From: an uncultured Caryophanales bacterium
Lineage (GTDB): Bacteria > Bacillota_I > Bacilli_A > RF39 > UBA660
Direction of reading: 5' to 3'
Length of the DNA: 48,645 nt
NCBI GenBank assembly: GCA_947571655.1
Contig: CANOYR010000010.1
Location: 1 to 48,645, forward strand
Every line of letters begins with the position of its first letter. The first letter of the stretch is position 1. Made by a program: the position numbers and the translations under genes. Under the pieces are notes generated by a model, which made no database searches, was not told where the DNA came from, and saw nothing but the letters and a program-made list of their open reading frames with translations. Positions 24,299 to 32,310 of the stretch are shown here, piece after piece.

Positions 24299-25153
24299 AT
24301 GAAAAAGGTGATACCTTTTAGTAAAACAGTACATTTTAAAACGATGATAGCCGAAGTAACTGATATTGAAGTAAAACATACTTTAGAGATTACTGGAGAT
24401 CATACAATCGAAGGTGATATTTTAGTAGATGGTACATATAAAATGACAGAAGCAAGTCAAATCGAAGAAGAGTTTCATTACACATTACCATTTACAATAG
24501 AAGTAGATGATAAATATGACATTCAATCTGCTGATATAGGAATCCATGACTTTTACTTTGAAATCCTTAATGAAGAAGATTTAAAAGTAAATGTAGAATT
24601 AGAAATTAGTCAAGTAGAAGAAAAAGTAACAGAAGAATTAGAAGATGAAATATTGATCGAAGACGTTGAAATGGAAAATGTAAATGAAGAAGAGAATCTA
24701 GAAGTAGCAGGAGCTCGTTCTGATATAAAAACAGAAGCAGTCGATGTTTCAAATGAAGACAAAAGCTTCCTAGAATTAGAACAAGTTCCTAAAAAAGTCG
24801 AACTCCTAAGCCACATTACAAAAGAAGACATACAACCTTTAGAATCAGAAACTGACTCTAAAATACCAACATCTATGGTTTTAGAAAGTAGTACAAAAGA
24901 AATGAAAACAGAAACTGTAGAATCTGAAATTATTCAAGATAAGACAACAAATCAAGTTTCCTCTATTTTTTCTTCTATTAATCAAGAAGAAACTTTTGTA
25001 ACTTACCATGTCTACATCGTTCGTGAACAAGATACTCTAGAATCAATTTTAGAAAAATATCAAACGACAAAAGAAGCCATTTCAGATTATAACGATTTAT
25101 CAGACCTTAAAGTAGGAAATAAAATAATTATTCCATGTTATAGCAATGAATAA
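24299..25153 (+). CDS. SpoVID-like spore coat assembly protein with C-terminal LysM
   Basis: 284 residues. Residues 1-105 are a beta-rich N-terminal domain (VKHTLEITGDHTIEGDILVDGTYKM) like that of SpoVID/SipL proteins. About 105-225 is an acidic, low-complexity Glu-rich linker. Residues 236-282 are a LysM domain (YHVYIVREQDTLESILEKY through LKVGNKIIIP). In Bacillus, SpoVID encases the forespore with coat protein and is followed by ysxE; here too a YsxE-like gene follows with an 8-base overlap. That shared order supports the call. SD is AGAGGGA. The sequence shows no obvious sigma-E promoter. Confidence 0.8.
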   Translation: MKKVIPFSKTVHFKTMIAEVTDIEVKHTLEITGDHTIEGDILVDGTYKMTEASQIEEEFHYTLPFTIEVDDKYDIQSADIGIHDFYFEILNEEDLKVNVELEISQVEEKVTEELEDEILIEDVEMENVNEEENLEVAGARSDIKTEAVDVSNEDKSFLELEQVPKKVELLSHITKEDIQPLESETDSKIPTSMVLESSTKEMKTETVESEIIQDKTTNQVSSIFSSINQEETFVTYHVYIVREQDTLESILEKYQTTKEAISDYNDLSDLKVGNKIIIPCYSNE

Positions 25154-26036
25154 AAAACAATTTCTTGAAAAATATCAGATTTTTCCAAAACAATATCAGA
25201 AAAAAAATAATGTAGATATTATTACGACAGAAAATGGAAGATATGTATTAAAAAAAGGAAAAAATGATGCAGTGTACGAATATTTACAAAACCGAAATTT
25301 TCAGAACTTTTCCTATCCAATTACAAAAGCAAACGAACCATATTTAATTTATCCATATATTGAAGATTATCCAGTTCCAAAAGAGCAAAGAGTAGAAGAT
25401 TTTATTTATTTATTAAGCATTCTTCATACAAAAACAACCTTTTATAAAACGGTAAATCTCGATTATATTAAAGAAATTTTTGAATCCTTACGTGCTAGAC
25501 AAGATTACTTAATTCAATACTATCATAATCTTCAGGATATGATTGAAGTAGAAAAGTATATGTCTCCCAGTCATTATCAATTAATTAGAAATTTATCATT
25601 AATCTACTTCCATTTAACAGAAAGTAAACTTCAAATTGAAAAATGGTATAATCTAATGAAAGAAAATAAAAAAATGCGTTATGTGATGACACATGGAAAT
25701 TTAAAAAAAGAGCACTTTATTGAAAATCAAAATCTATATCTAATCAGTTGGAATCGTTCTAGAATCAATTCCCCTGTTTATGATTTAGAAAATTTTTATC
25801 GAAATAATTGGCAAGATACGACTTTAAGAGATTTATTAGAAATTTATCAATCAAAATATTTACTAAGAAAAGAAGAACTTTATCTTTTCCTGGCGTTAAT
25901 TCATTTACCACAAAAGATAGAATTTCAGGATAGTGAAATTGAAAATGTGCGATGTGTTCATTCATTTATTCAGTATCATAATCAATTAGAAGAATGGAAA
26001 ATAAAGACACCTCATAGGGAAAAATCCCAAAGTTAG
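25146..26036 (+). CDS. YsxE/CotS-like spore coat protein (kinase-fold, probably inactive)
   Basis: 296 residues with the aminoglycoside-phosphotransferase-like fold of the CotS/YsxE family: N-lobe DIITTENGRYVLKKGKN with a candidate Lys, the hinge YLIYPYIED, and the C-lobe MTHGNLKKEHFIENQNLYLISWNRSR followed by SPVYDLENF. The catalytic HGD is HGN here (H183-G-N185), and the metal-binding Asp region reads ISWN, so phosphotransfer activity is unlikely. It follows the SpoVID-like gene with overlap, the same order as spoVID-ysxE in B. subtilis. The stop codon lies in a bidirectional terminator. Confidence 0.78.
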   Translation: MNKKQFLEKYQIFPKQYQKKNNVDIITTENGRYVLKKGKNDAVYEYLQNRNFQNFSYPITKANEPYLIYPYIEDYPVPKEQRVEDFIYLLSILHTKTTFYKTVNLDYIKEIFESLRARQDYLIQYYHNLQDMIEVEKYMSPSHYQLIRNLSLIYFHLTESKLQIEKWYNLMKENKKMRYVMTHGNLKKEHFIENQNLYLISWNRSRINSPVYDLENFYRNNWQDTTLRDLLEIYQSKYLLRKEELYLFLALIHLPQKIEFQDSEIENVRCVHSFIQYHNQLEEWKIKTPHREKSQS

Positions 26037-26046
26037 GTGTCTTTTT
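26003..26046. terminator. Bidirectional terminator between convergent genes
   Basis: AAAGACACCT (26003-26012) pairs with AGGTGTCTTT (26035-26044); an inner GGGA/TCCC pair strengthens it. Plus-strand T run and minus-strand equivalent serve both the YsxE-like gene and the small minus-strand gene. Confidence 0.85.
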
Positions 26047-26272
26047 AAAATAAAATTCGGAAAAAACCAATAATGACAATCATAAGAAAGAAAAAGCATA
26101 GAAAGGCATTAAATCTAGTAACAATGAAAATTGTAAAGATACACTGATAAATTAAGATGATGAGAAAAGCAAGCAGAAGTCCCATATAAAATAGGCTTGT
26201 TTTTCTTTTGGTCTTACACCCTTGACAACAACAGAAGAATCCGTGTTGACCAGGTCTTTTTTTCTGAAACAT
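26045..26272 (-). CDS. Small Cys-rich membrane protein, hypothetical
   Basis: 75 residues from the ATG at 26272, which has AGGTGAAT just upstream; the frame extends to a GTG at 26281. The N-terminus is basic with FFCCCQGC, a cluster of four Cys that could bind metal. Two hydrophobic segments follow. It is convergent with the spore gene. Function unknown. Confidence 0.55.
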   Translation of the reverse strand: MFQKKRPGQHGFFCCCQGCKTKRKTSLFYMGLLLAFLIILIYQCIFTIFIVTRFNAFLCFFFLMIVIIGFFRILF

Positions 26273-26378
26273 CGTATTCACCTGTTATAATATATGAGAT
26301 TTTTATCAAAAAGTACTAATTTTTTTTAAGTTCTCTTATGTATAAATATTTGCTATACTAAATAAAAAGGAGAATAGT

Positions 26379-27002
26379 ATGAGAAAATTAGAAAAACCAA
26401 AAATCAGAAAGACTATAGATACAAAATTTATAGAAGTTCAAAAAGATGAAGAATGGTTTCAGAAAAAATTCGAAAAAGATTTCTATCCTAAAAATACTAT
26501 GGTTTCAGAATGGAACGAATGCCACTTTAAAGATATTTCTTTTGAACATACAAATTTAGAGGGAATTAGTATCATCGATTGTATCTTTGAACACTGTGAT
26601 TTTTCAAATATTGACTTTGGAAATCGATCATTTCATCGAGTTCATTTTCGCTTCTGTAAATTTATGGGTACAGAATTCATAAAAGCTCATTTTTATGATT
26701 GTTTATTTGAAGAATGTAACTTAAATTATAGTAATCTTGTCGATGTAAAAATGAAAGTTTGTAAATTCATCGATAGTACATTTTTAGAATCTAGATTTCA
26801 TACCAATCAGTTTACCAAGGTAGAATTTGAGCATTGTGATTTTTCATGCCTAGAAATACTAGAAACTTCCATGGCTGAAATTGATGTTTCTACCTGTAAT
26901 TTACAAGGACTTCGCGCTCAACCTGACAGTCTAAAAAAAATGGTGATATCCAAAGAACAATCAATGGACATTATTCATCTTTTTGAACTCATAATACGAT
27001 AA
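26379..27002 (+). CDS. Pentapeptide-repeat protein
   Basis: 207 residues. From about residue 44 to 175 the protein has quadrilateral beta-helix repeats A(D/N)LXX-like, here often CXF: CHFKDISFEHTNLEGI, CIFEHCDFSNIDF, CKFMGTEFIKA, CLFEECNLNYSNL, CDFSCLEI. The short non-repeat N-terminus (about 40 residues) is charged. Size and shape match McbG/Qnr-like proteins, which mimic DNA and protect gyrase, but most pentapeptide proteins have no known role. SD AAAGGAGAA. Monocistronic by spacing. Confidence 0.85.
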   Translation: MRKLEKPKIRKTIDTKFIEVQKDEEWFQKKFEKDFYPKNTMVSEWNECHFKDISFEHTNLEGISIIDCIFEHCDFSNIDFGNRSFHRVHFRFCKFMGTEFIKAHFYDCLFEECNLNYSNLVDVKMKVCKFIDSTFLESRFHTNQFTKVEFEHCDFSCLEILETSMAEIDVSTCNLQGLRAQPDSLKKMVISKEQSMDIIHLFELIIR

Positions 27003-27061
27003 TCCTTTTCAATCTTCATGAAGTATGATAAAATCTTAATAAGAGAATCGAGGGGAAAGAA

Positions 27062-27745
27062 ATGAATAAGGGAAATCGAGCACTTAGTATTAAAGAGTGG
27101 TTTTTTTGTATCATGGCACTTTTAATTTTAATAACATTGATAGTATTACCACCCGTTTTTAGAATCGTTTTTGAAGAAGAAAATATTTCATCAAATAAAA
27201 CACCAACTCCTTCGAATGATAATGATTTATATCCCAAAAAAACACCAACCCCTTTCATAGATGACAGCCAATATGAAAAATTAATTTGTACGAAAGAAGA
27301 AGATAAAGAAGGCTTTTATTATGAAACAGAAACACTGACGTTTGCTTACCAAGATAGTGAGTTAAAAATTTTTATAGAGAGTAACAAAAAGAATTATAAT
27401 TTAGAAGAACTCGCCCAAAACGATTTGTTTTCAAAAGACAAAGAAGCTTGTGATTCGATTCCCACTTCTTATTTAACAATTACCGGATTTAACTATACTT
27501 GTAGTTCTTTAGAAAATGAGGTAGAAATCACACAAAAGTTTGATCTTTCAGAGTTTAAAGAAAAATCTGTTACAGAGAATAAAGAAACAAGAGTTTTTAC
27601 AACTCCCTATTACTTTGGACAAAATGTTCGATTAATTAAAAGAGATTTAGAAAAGAAGCTTTATGTATGTAATTATAATGCTTCTGTAGAACCTCCAAGC
27701 GAAATAGAAGAAAACCCTCAAATAGAAGATGAAATGGTAGAATAA
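27062..27745 (+). CDS. Hypothetical membrane-anchored extracytoplasmic protein
   Basis: 227 residues: basic start, one membrane helix (about 14-34), then a Thr-Pro containing linker with KTPTP present twice, a soluble domain with four Cys that may form disulfides (LICTKE, ACDS, YTCSS, YVCNY), and an acidic tail. GGGGAAAG precedes the ATG. I do not recognise the domain. It ends before a bidirectional terminator shared with the gerA operon. Confidence 0.6.
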   Translation: MNKGNRALSIKEWFFCIMALLILITLIVLPPVFRIVFEEENISSNKTPTPSNDNDLYPKKTPTPFIDDSQYEKLICTKEEDKEGFYYETETLTFAYQDSELKIFIESNKKNYNLEELAQNDLFSKDKEACDSIPTSYLTITGFNYTCSSLENEVEITQKFDLSEFKEKSVTENKETRVFTTPYYFGQNVRLIKRDLEKKLYVCNYNASVEPPSEIEENPQIEDEMVE

Positions 27746-27750
27746 AAAAT

Positions 27751-27797
27751 AAAAAAAGGAAAATAGCTTAAAACCAAGAACTATTCTTCCTTTTTTA
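27751..27797. terminator. Bidirectional terminator between hypothetical gene and gerA operon
   Basis: AAAAAAGGAA with AATAG pairs with CTATT and TTCCTTTTTT, bases 27751 to 27797. It overlaps the end of the gerAB-like gene. Confidence 0.7.
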
Positions 27798-28845
27798 AAT
27801 GAATATTCATTGATAAAAATAAAAGGATAAAAAATAAAAATAAATTAATAATCGTATAGAAATCAAAACGAAAAGTAAAAAATTGATTACCAAGAAGAAT
27901 GGTTAGAAGAATGAGTATAACAATTAAGTTCTTCTTTTTTTCTTGTTTTGGGAACAATTGAAGAATAAGTTCCTTCAATACATAAATTAGAAAAATTAAT
28001 GGAAAAAGATAGAGTAAAATATAAGAAAAAGATAGGGTTGTTTCTACACGTTCTAAAATATTTAAAAAAGATATTTTTTGATAAGTAATCATCAAGGGAT
28101 TTTTATAAAGATTGGCCAAATGAATACCAATAGAACTTAAAATTAAAAAGAGCGTAACAAATAAATATAACCCATTCCAAAAAATCGCCTGTATCCAAGT
28201 CTTTTTTCCATTCGTTTTTTCTTGAAGCAAGTTTTTCGGAAAATAACTAATTAAAAAAAAGGGAAGTGGTAGAGAAAGAAAGAATAGAAAAGCACTTTCC
28301 ATGATGGATCGAACTCCTGTAGAGAAAAGAGGTTTAATCTTTAAAAAATTAGACTGTGGTAAAATTCCAAGTACTGAAATAATAAAAAAGAATAGATAAA
28401 GGTAGAAACAAATTTCTGCAGTACGAAACATACTTTCCTTTGGCTTTTGTAAAAAATAAAAGAGGAGAAGAAGAAAGGGAAGTGTAATCCAAAAAGAATC
28501 TAATTGAGGGAGTAAATAAAAATGGACAAATCCTGTAAATTCGTTTGTTACAAAAAACAAAAGACTGACAATACAAAGAAAAATGCAAAGATAAAAAATT
28601 AGATAACTTTTAGGAAAAAGAATTTTTATTTTTTCTATGATTGTTTGATTGGGTAAATAGTGATAAATATTTTGAATCAATAAAACAAAAAGAATCATAA
28701 ATCCTATTCCTAAAAGGATAGAAAAAAGTGCATCTTGCTTACTAATCATCGTAAGTCGATGAAAACCAATCATAGGAATAAAAGCATTTAATAGAAAAAA
28801 GAATACTGTAAAATACTGAAAACTGGTAATTTTATTTTTTTTCAT
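27781..28845 (-). CDS. Germinant receptor subunit B (GerAB-like, APC-type membrane protein)
   Basis: 354 residues with ten hydrophobic segments, the GerB/spore permease family pattern of the amino acid-polyamine-organocation superfamily. The B subunit binds the germinant within the spore inner membrane. It starts with a 4-base ATGA overlap with the C-subunit gene, so it is translationally coupled. It is the last gene of the A-C-B operon. The sequence diverges much from textbook GerAB, so which germinant is sensed cannot be told. Confidence 0.88.
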   Translation of the reverse strand: MKKNKITSFQYFTVFFFLLNAFIPMIGFHRLTMISKQDALFSILLGIGFMILFVLLIQNIYHYLPNQTIIEKIKILFPKSYLIFYLCIFLCIVSLLFFVTNEFTGFVHFYLLPQLDSFWITLPFLLLLFYFLQKPKESMFRTAEICFYLYLFFFIISVLGILPQSNFLKIKPLFSTGVRSIMESAFLFFLSLPLPFFLISYFPKNLLQEKTNGKKTWIQAIFWNGLYLFVTLFLILSSIGIHLANLYKNPLMITYQKISFLNILERVETTLSFSYILLYLFPLIFLIYVLKELILQLFPKQEKKKNLIVILILLTILLGNQFFTFRFDFYTIINLFLFFILLFLSMNIHLKKEE

Positions 28846-29828
28846 AGAGGAAGACTCCTTTCTAAATAATTATCGATTGCATTCATATGAATTTGAAACT
28901 TTAAATGGATATTATTTAACAGAATTTTATCTTCATTAAAAGAAAATAAATGATTTTGTTTCATTTGATAAACTAACTTAATGAGATCATATCCTTGTTC
29001 TTGATAGGAAGTCAATAACTCTTTTAAATCTTCTTCCAGTTGCTTTTTCTCAGAAGTATCTTTATCATTTACTTCCATCTGAATATGAAAAGTTACTTGA
29101 TTTTTCTGATATTCTAAGACAGTTTGATTTTTATAAATGGTGGTATCATGATAAATGGACTGATGAATATTATTATTTAAAATATTTAGTAGAATCGTAT
29201 CATTTGGAGAAAGAACATCAAATACTTTAAAATCTTTAATCAATGAAAGACCCTGAATTTCTAGTTCTTGCTTGTATTTTACTAAAGGCAAATAAGTATT
29301 TTGATCAATGAGAAGTTCCTCTAGAAATTGTTCAAAGGTAATGGATTTCGTAGTTCCCATATATTGTTCGTTCATTTTGATTAGCTCATTAAAATCTTTT
29401 GCTTCGATTTCTTTTGAAAACACTTCTTTCATATCAGATTCCATTTGAATGAGATGAAAATTATTTCTAATATCTCGTTGATTTAAAAGATAAGTAATGA
29501 CATCTTTTAAGTGCTGATTGATGACCTTTTCTGATAAAAGTAAAGTATTCATATGAGAAAGATAAATCTTTTTATTACTTTTTAGATACAGCTGATGAAA
29601 TGCCTGTTGAATTGTTTTGGATTCAGCATCATAAGTAATAGAATCTTTTTTTAAAGTTCCATCTTCTTGATTCCCTTCTGTAATGTTAATATAGAGATGA
29701 TATCCTTTCTCTGTATAATCAATTCCTAAAGTATCTACGATTCCAAGTTCATTAAGTTCCGTATAAGAACTACAACCAGTAAGAAAAAGAAAAGAAACAA
29801 ACAATATTAAAATTTTATATTTTTTCAT
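28842..29828 (-). CDS. Germinant receptor subunit C (GerAC-like lipoprotein)
   Basis: 328 residues. The N-terminus is a lipoprotein signal: basic start, hydrophobic stretch, LTGC with Cys19 as the lipidated residue. CSSYTELNELGIVDTLGIDYTEKGYHLY is the typical GerAC/GerKC opening. The C subunit lies on the outer face of the spore inner membrane. It overlaps gerAA by 4 bases (ATGA) and gerAB by 4 bases. Confidence 0.93.
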   Translation of the reverse strand: MKKYKILILFVSFLFLTGCSSYTELNELGIVDTLGIDYTEKGYHLYINITEGNQEDGTLKKDSITYDAESKTIQQAFHQLYLKSNKKIYLSHMNTLLLSEKVINQHLKDVITYLLNQRDIRNNFHLIQMESDMKEVFSKEIEAKDFNELIKMNEQYMGTTKSITFEQFLEELLIDQNTYLPLVKYKQELEIQGLSLIKDFKVFDVLSPNDTILLNILNNNIHQSIYHDTTIYKNQTVLEYQKNQVTFHIQMEVNDKDTSEKKQLEEDLKELLTSYQEQGYDLIKLVYQMKQNHLFSFNEDKILLNNIHLKFQIHMNAIDNYLERSLPL

Positions 29829-31258
29829 TTTGATTTTCGCCCCCGAACTCTATTTTTTTTCGTTAACAGAGGATTTCTAAGTTTGATTTTACTTGTATTA
29901 TTTATTCGAATAAAAGCATCCTCTTGCTCACTTAAGATAAGAGGAGAGAATGGGGCAAGATAAGGTTTATGGAAAGAATGCATACTAGAAAGTTTGATAA
30001 TTAAGAAAAGGGAACCAAGAAAAATTCCATAGATTCCAAAAAGAGATGCGAGAATCATTAATAGAATCCGAAAGTAGCGAATCGCAGAAGAAAGTTCAAT
30101 CGAGGTAAATACAAGACCAGAAATGGCAGAAATCGCGATAACGATAATCATAATAGGAGAAATGATTCCTGCACTAACAGCAGCATCCCCCAAAACAAGT
30201 CCACCAAGAATGGATACAGCAGTTCCCATTGTCGACGCCATTCGCATATCACTTTCTCTTAAAATTTCAAAAGAAATGGTCATTAATAAGGCCTCCACTA
30301 AAGCTGGAAAGGGAACTGTCAGTCGCTGGGAGAGAAAATTTAACAACATATCTGTTGTAATAGCATCATGATTATGGGTGGTAATCGCAATATAATAAGC
30401 AGGAATTAAAATAGAAATTAAAAATGCCAAAAGTCGAATGATTCGGATAAAAGAAATATTAATTGGTTTTTGGTAATAATCATCAGGAGTATGAAATAAA
30501 TCAATAAAAAAGCAAGGAAGAATCAAAGAGTAGGGACTATTATCACATAGAATCACAATTTTTCCTTCCAAAAGAGCCATCGCTGCTAAATCTGGTTTTT
30601 CAGTTGTCATGATGGTTGGAAAAATAGTAGACTCTTCATGAAGATAATCTTTTAAATATCCACAGTCTAAAATTCCATCAATATTAATTTTTTGTAATTT
30701 TTCATTAATTTCTTTTACTAGACTTTTTTCTGCAATATTTTGCATATACAAAATACCAACCTTTGTTTTAGATTGCTTTCCAATTTCTAAAGAATCGACC
30801 CATAAATGATGAGTTTTTACTCGCTTCCTAATTAATCCCAAGTTTTTATTAAAGTTTTCTGTTAGCGAATCCTTAGGTCCACGAACAGAAATTTCTCCTT
30901 CGCTACTGGTAATTCCACGGTCCAAGGTAGCCCTTGTTTCCATCGCAAAACAAGTAGAATCACCCATAATAAAAATAGTATAACCATTCCAAAGTTTATT
31001 TAAAAGATCCGTATAATCTTTTACTTTGGTAACATTATGACTAGGAATGGAGTTATAGAAAAATAAAAAAAAATCATCTGGAATAGGAATTTCTTCGTCA
31101 ATAATTTTCGCAATATTTTTTAAAATAATATTACTAATATCTCCTCCACTCGTTAGTACTTCTGAATACACCAAAGTAACCGTTTGATTTTTAATTTTGA
31201 TATCTTTAAAAATAATATCATTAGCATTGTTTGTATCTTTTTTTATTCTTTCAATCAT
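29825..31258 (-). CDS. Germinant receptor subunit A (GerAA-like)
   Basis: 477 residues. Soluble N-terminal half with the family hallmark EGEISVRGPKDSLTENFNKNLGLIRKR, then a membrane half with about five segments and ESDMRMASTMG and GGLVLGDAAVSAGIISP, all highly conserved in GerAA/SpoVAF. The A subunit builds the oligomeric germinant-gated channel of the spore. AAGGGA precedes the ATG by 5 bases. First gene of the operon; a probable sigma-G promoter lies upstream. Confidence 0.95.
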   Translation of the reverse strand: MIERIKKDTNNANDIIFKDIKIKNQTVTLVYSEVLTSGGDISNIILKNIAKIIDEEIPIPDDFFLFFYNSIPSHNVTKVKDYTDLLNKLWNGYTIFIMGDSTCFAMETRATLDRGITSSEGEISVRGPKDSLTENFNKNLGLIRKRVKTHHLWVDSLEIGKQSKTKVGILYMQNIAEKSLVKEINEKLQKINIDGILDCGYLKDYLHEESTIFPTIMTTEKPDLAAMALLEGKIVILCDNSPYSLILPCFFIDLFHTPDDYYQKPINISFIRIIRLLAFLISILIPAYYIAITTHNHDAITTDMLLNFLSQRLTVPFPALVEALLMTISFEILRESDMRMASTMGTAVSILGGLVLGDAAVSAGIISPIMIIVIAISAISGLVFTSIELSSAIRYFRILLMILASLFGIYGIFLGSLFLIIKLSSMHSFHKPYLAPFSPLILSEQEDAFIRINNTSKIKLRNPLLTKKNRVRGRKSK

Positions 31259-31281
31259 TGTATCCCTTCTTTTTCTAATTT

Positions 31282-31310
31282 TAGTATGGAATAAATTTCT
31301 AAAAATATAA
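31282..31310 (-). promoter_or_regulatory. Possible forespore (sigma-G/F) promoter of the gerA operon
   Basis: On the minus strand CATACTA (31282-31288) fits the -10 of sigma-G promoters; TTATA (31306-31310) 17 bases upstream is a 4 of 5 match to the GHATR -35 box. GerA operons are sigma-G dependent in Bacillus, which supports the reading. Confidence 0.4.
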
Positions 31311-31366
31311 AGAATATTTTATAATAAGAGAAGAAGAAACAAAAAATTAAATCGAATTTGTTGTTA

Positions 31367-31395
31367 TTGCTTATTTTACGAAAATGTGATATAAT
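31367..31395 (+). promoter_or_regulatory. Sigma-A promoter of the kinase-like gene
   Basis: TTGCTT (31367-31372), 17-base spacer, TATAAT (31390-31395) with an extended TG. It overlaps the upstream ATG of the frame, supporting the start at 31423. Confidence 0.75.
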
Positions 31396-31422
31396 ATGCA
31401 CCAAATAAAAGGTGGTTTTGTG

Positions 31423-32163
31423 ATGATTAAAAATGTGGTAGTTAATGAAAAAGTTTATCAGTTAAATACAGAAAATGGAATTCATGGAAAAACAACAGGA
31501 GAATGTTATCGTTTAAAAGTAGGAGAAGAAGATTTAGCAGTAAAAATTTACTATAAAAATGCAGATTACTTACCAGAAAATGAATTAGCCATCTTTAACA
31601 AAATTCATGAAAAAACAATTCCTATTTTAATAAGTAAGTATCCTGTCTTTAGTGAAAGTGGAGATTACATTGGAGAGGCAACTCCATTTATAGAAGAAAT
31701 AAAAGGAAAAACAGAAGATATTTTATATCAATTACCTAAAGACGTAATTATAGAAGGATTAGAAGAAATTCAGGAAAAGCTTCCTATTTTTAATCAAAAT
31801 TATATTAGTTTGTATGATATGGGAGTTCATAACATGAAAATTGGAAAAGGAAATCATTTACCTTTCGGAATTTACATGATTGATGATAGTTTTCACATGA
31901 TTAGTGATTTAGATACGGAATTTCATAATCAACAAGAATTCTATCGATTGCTTCGTTCAATCGTAAAGCTTCATTTTGAAAAAAAAGGTGGACTTCTAGG
32001 AAAAGAAGATTACTTAGATAGCTTTATAGAAAAAATCACTTCCTTAGATTTGTTCTATTGTACGATTCCAAATTTAGAAAAACAAATGGCAAATTATGAA
32101 AACTTTCAAGAATACTTAGATGACTACTTTGATACTGCAAAAAAAAAGAAACAAATATACTAA
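31423..32163 (+). CDS. Kinase-fold protein of unknown family
   Basis: 246 residues from the ATG at 31423, seven bases after AAAGGTGG. I see a protein-kinase-like layout: LAVKIYY with K41, E54 as a possible helix-C Glu, a hinge around PFIEEIKG, a catalytic-loop-like LYDMGVHN with D132 and N137 five residues apart, and IDDS with D154. A C-terminal helical part follows. The Gly-loop is poor (GKTTGECYRL). The pattern is suggestive of an active small-molecule or protein kinase, but I recognise no named family. It has its own strong promoter and is divergent from the gerA operon. Confidence 0.6.
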   Translation: MIKNVVVNEKVYQLNTENGIHGKTTGECYRLKVGEEDLAVKIYYKNADYLPENELAIFNKIHEKTIPILISKYPVFSESGDYIGEATPFIEEIKGKTEDILYQLPKDVIIEGLEEIQEKLPIFNQNYISLYDMGVHNMKIGKGNHLPFGIYMIDDSFHMISDLDTEFHNQQEFYRLLRSIVKLHFEKKGGLLGKEDYLDSFIEKITSLDLFYCTIPNLEKQMANYENFQEYLDDYFDTAKKKKQIY

Positions 32164-32190
32164 AAAAGATATGTAAAAGAGGTAAAATAC

Positions 32191-32247
32191 ATGAAAAACC
32201 ATCATAATATTTTAAAATCTAAAACAATGATTAGTATCTCTATTTAG
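32191..32247 (+). CDS. Possible 18-residue peptide
   Basis: ATG at 32191 follows AGAGGT by 7 bases and runs 18 codons to TAG. It could be a small peptide or leader, or a chance frame in front of the rlmD promoter. No conserved feature seen. Confidence 0.2.
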   Translation: MKNHHNILKSKTMISISI

Positions 32248-32310
32248 TTTTCCACGATTTGAATGGTGGAAACTTTTATTTTTTTGTATAATAAAGATGG
32301 ATGTGATTCT

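Noticed and set aside
27016-27258. Minus-strand ORF opposite the 27062 gene
   Set aside because: It is an antisense shadow without an SD; the plus-strand frame has SD, a membrane anchor and sensible composition.
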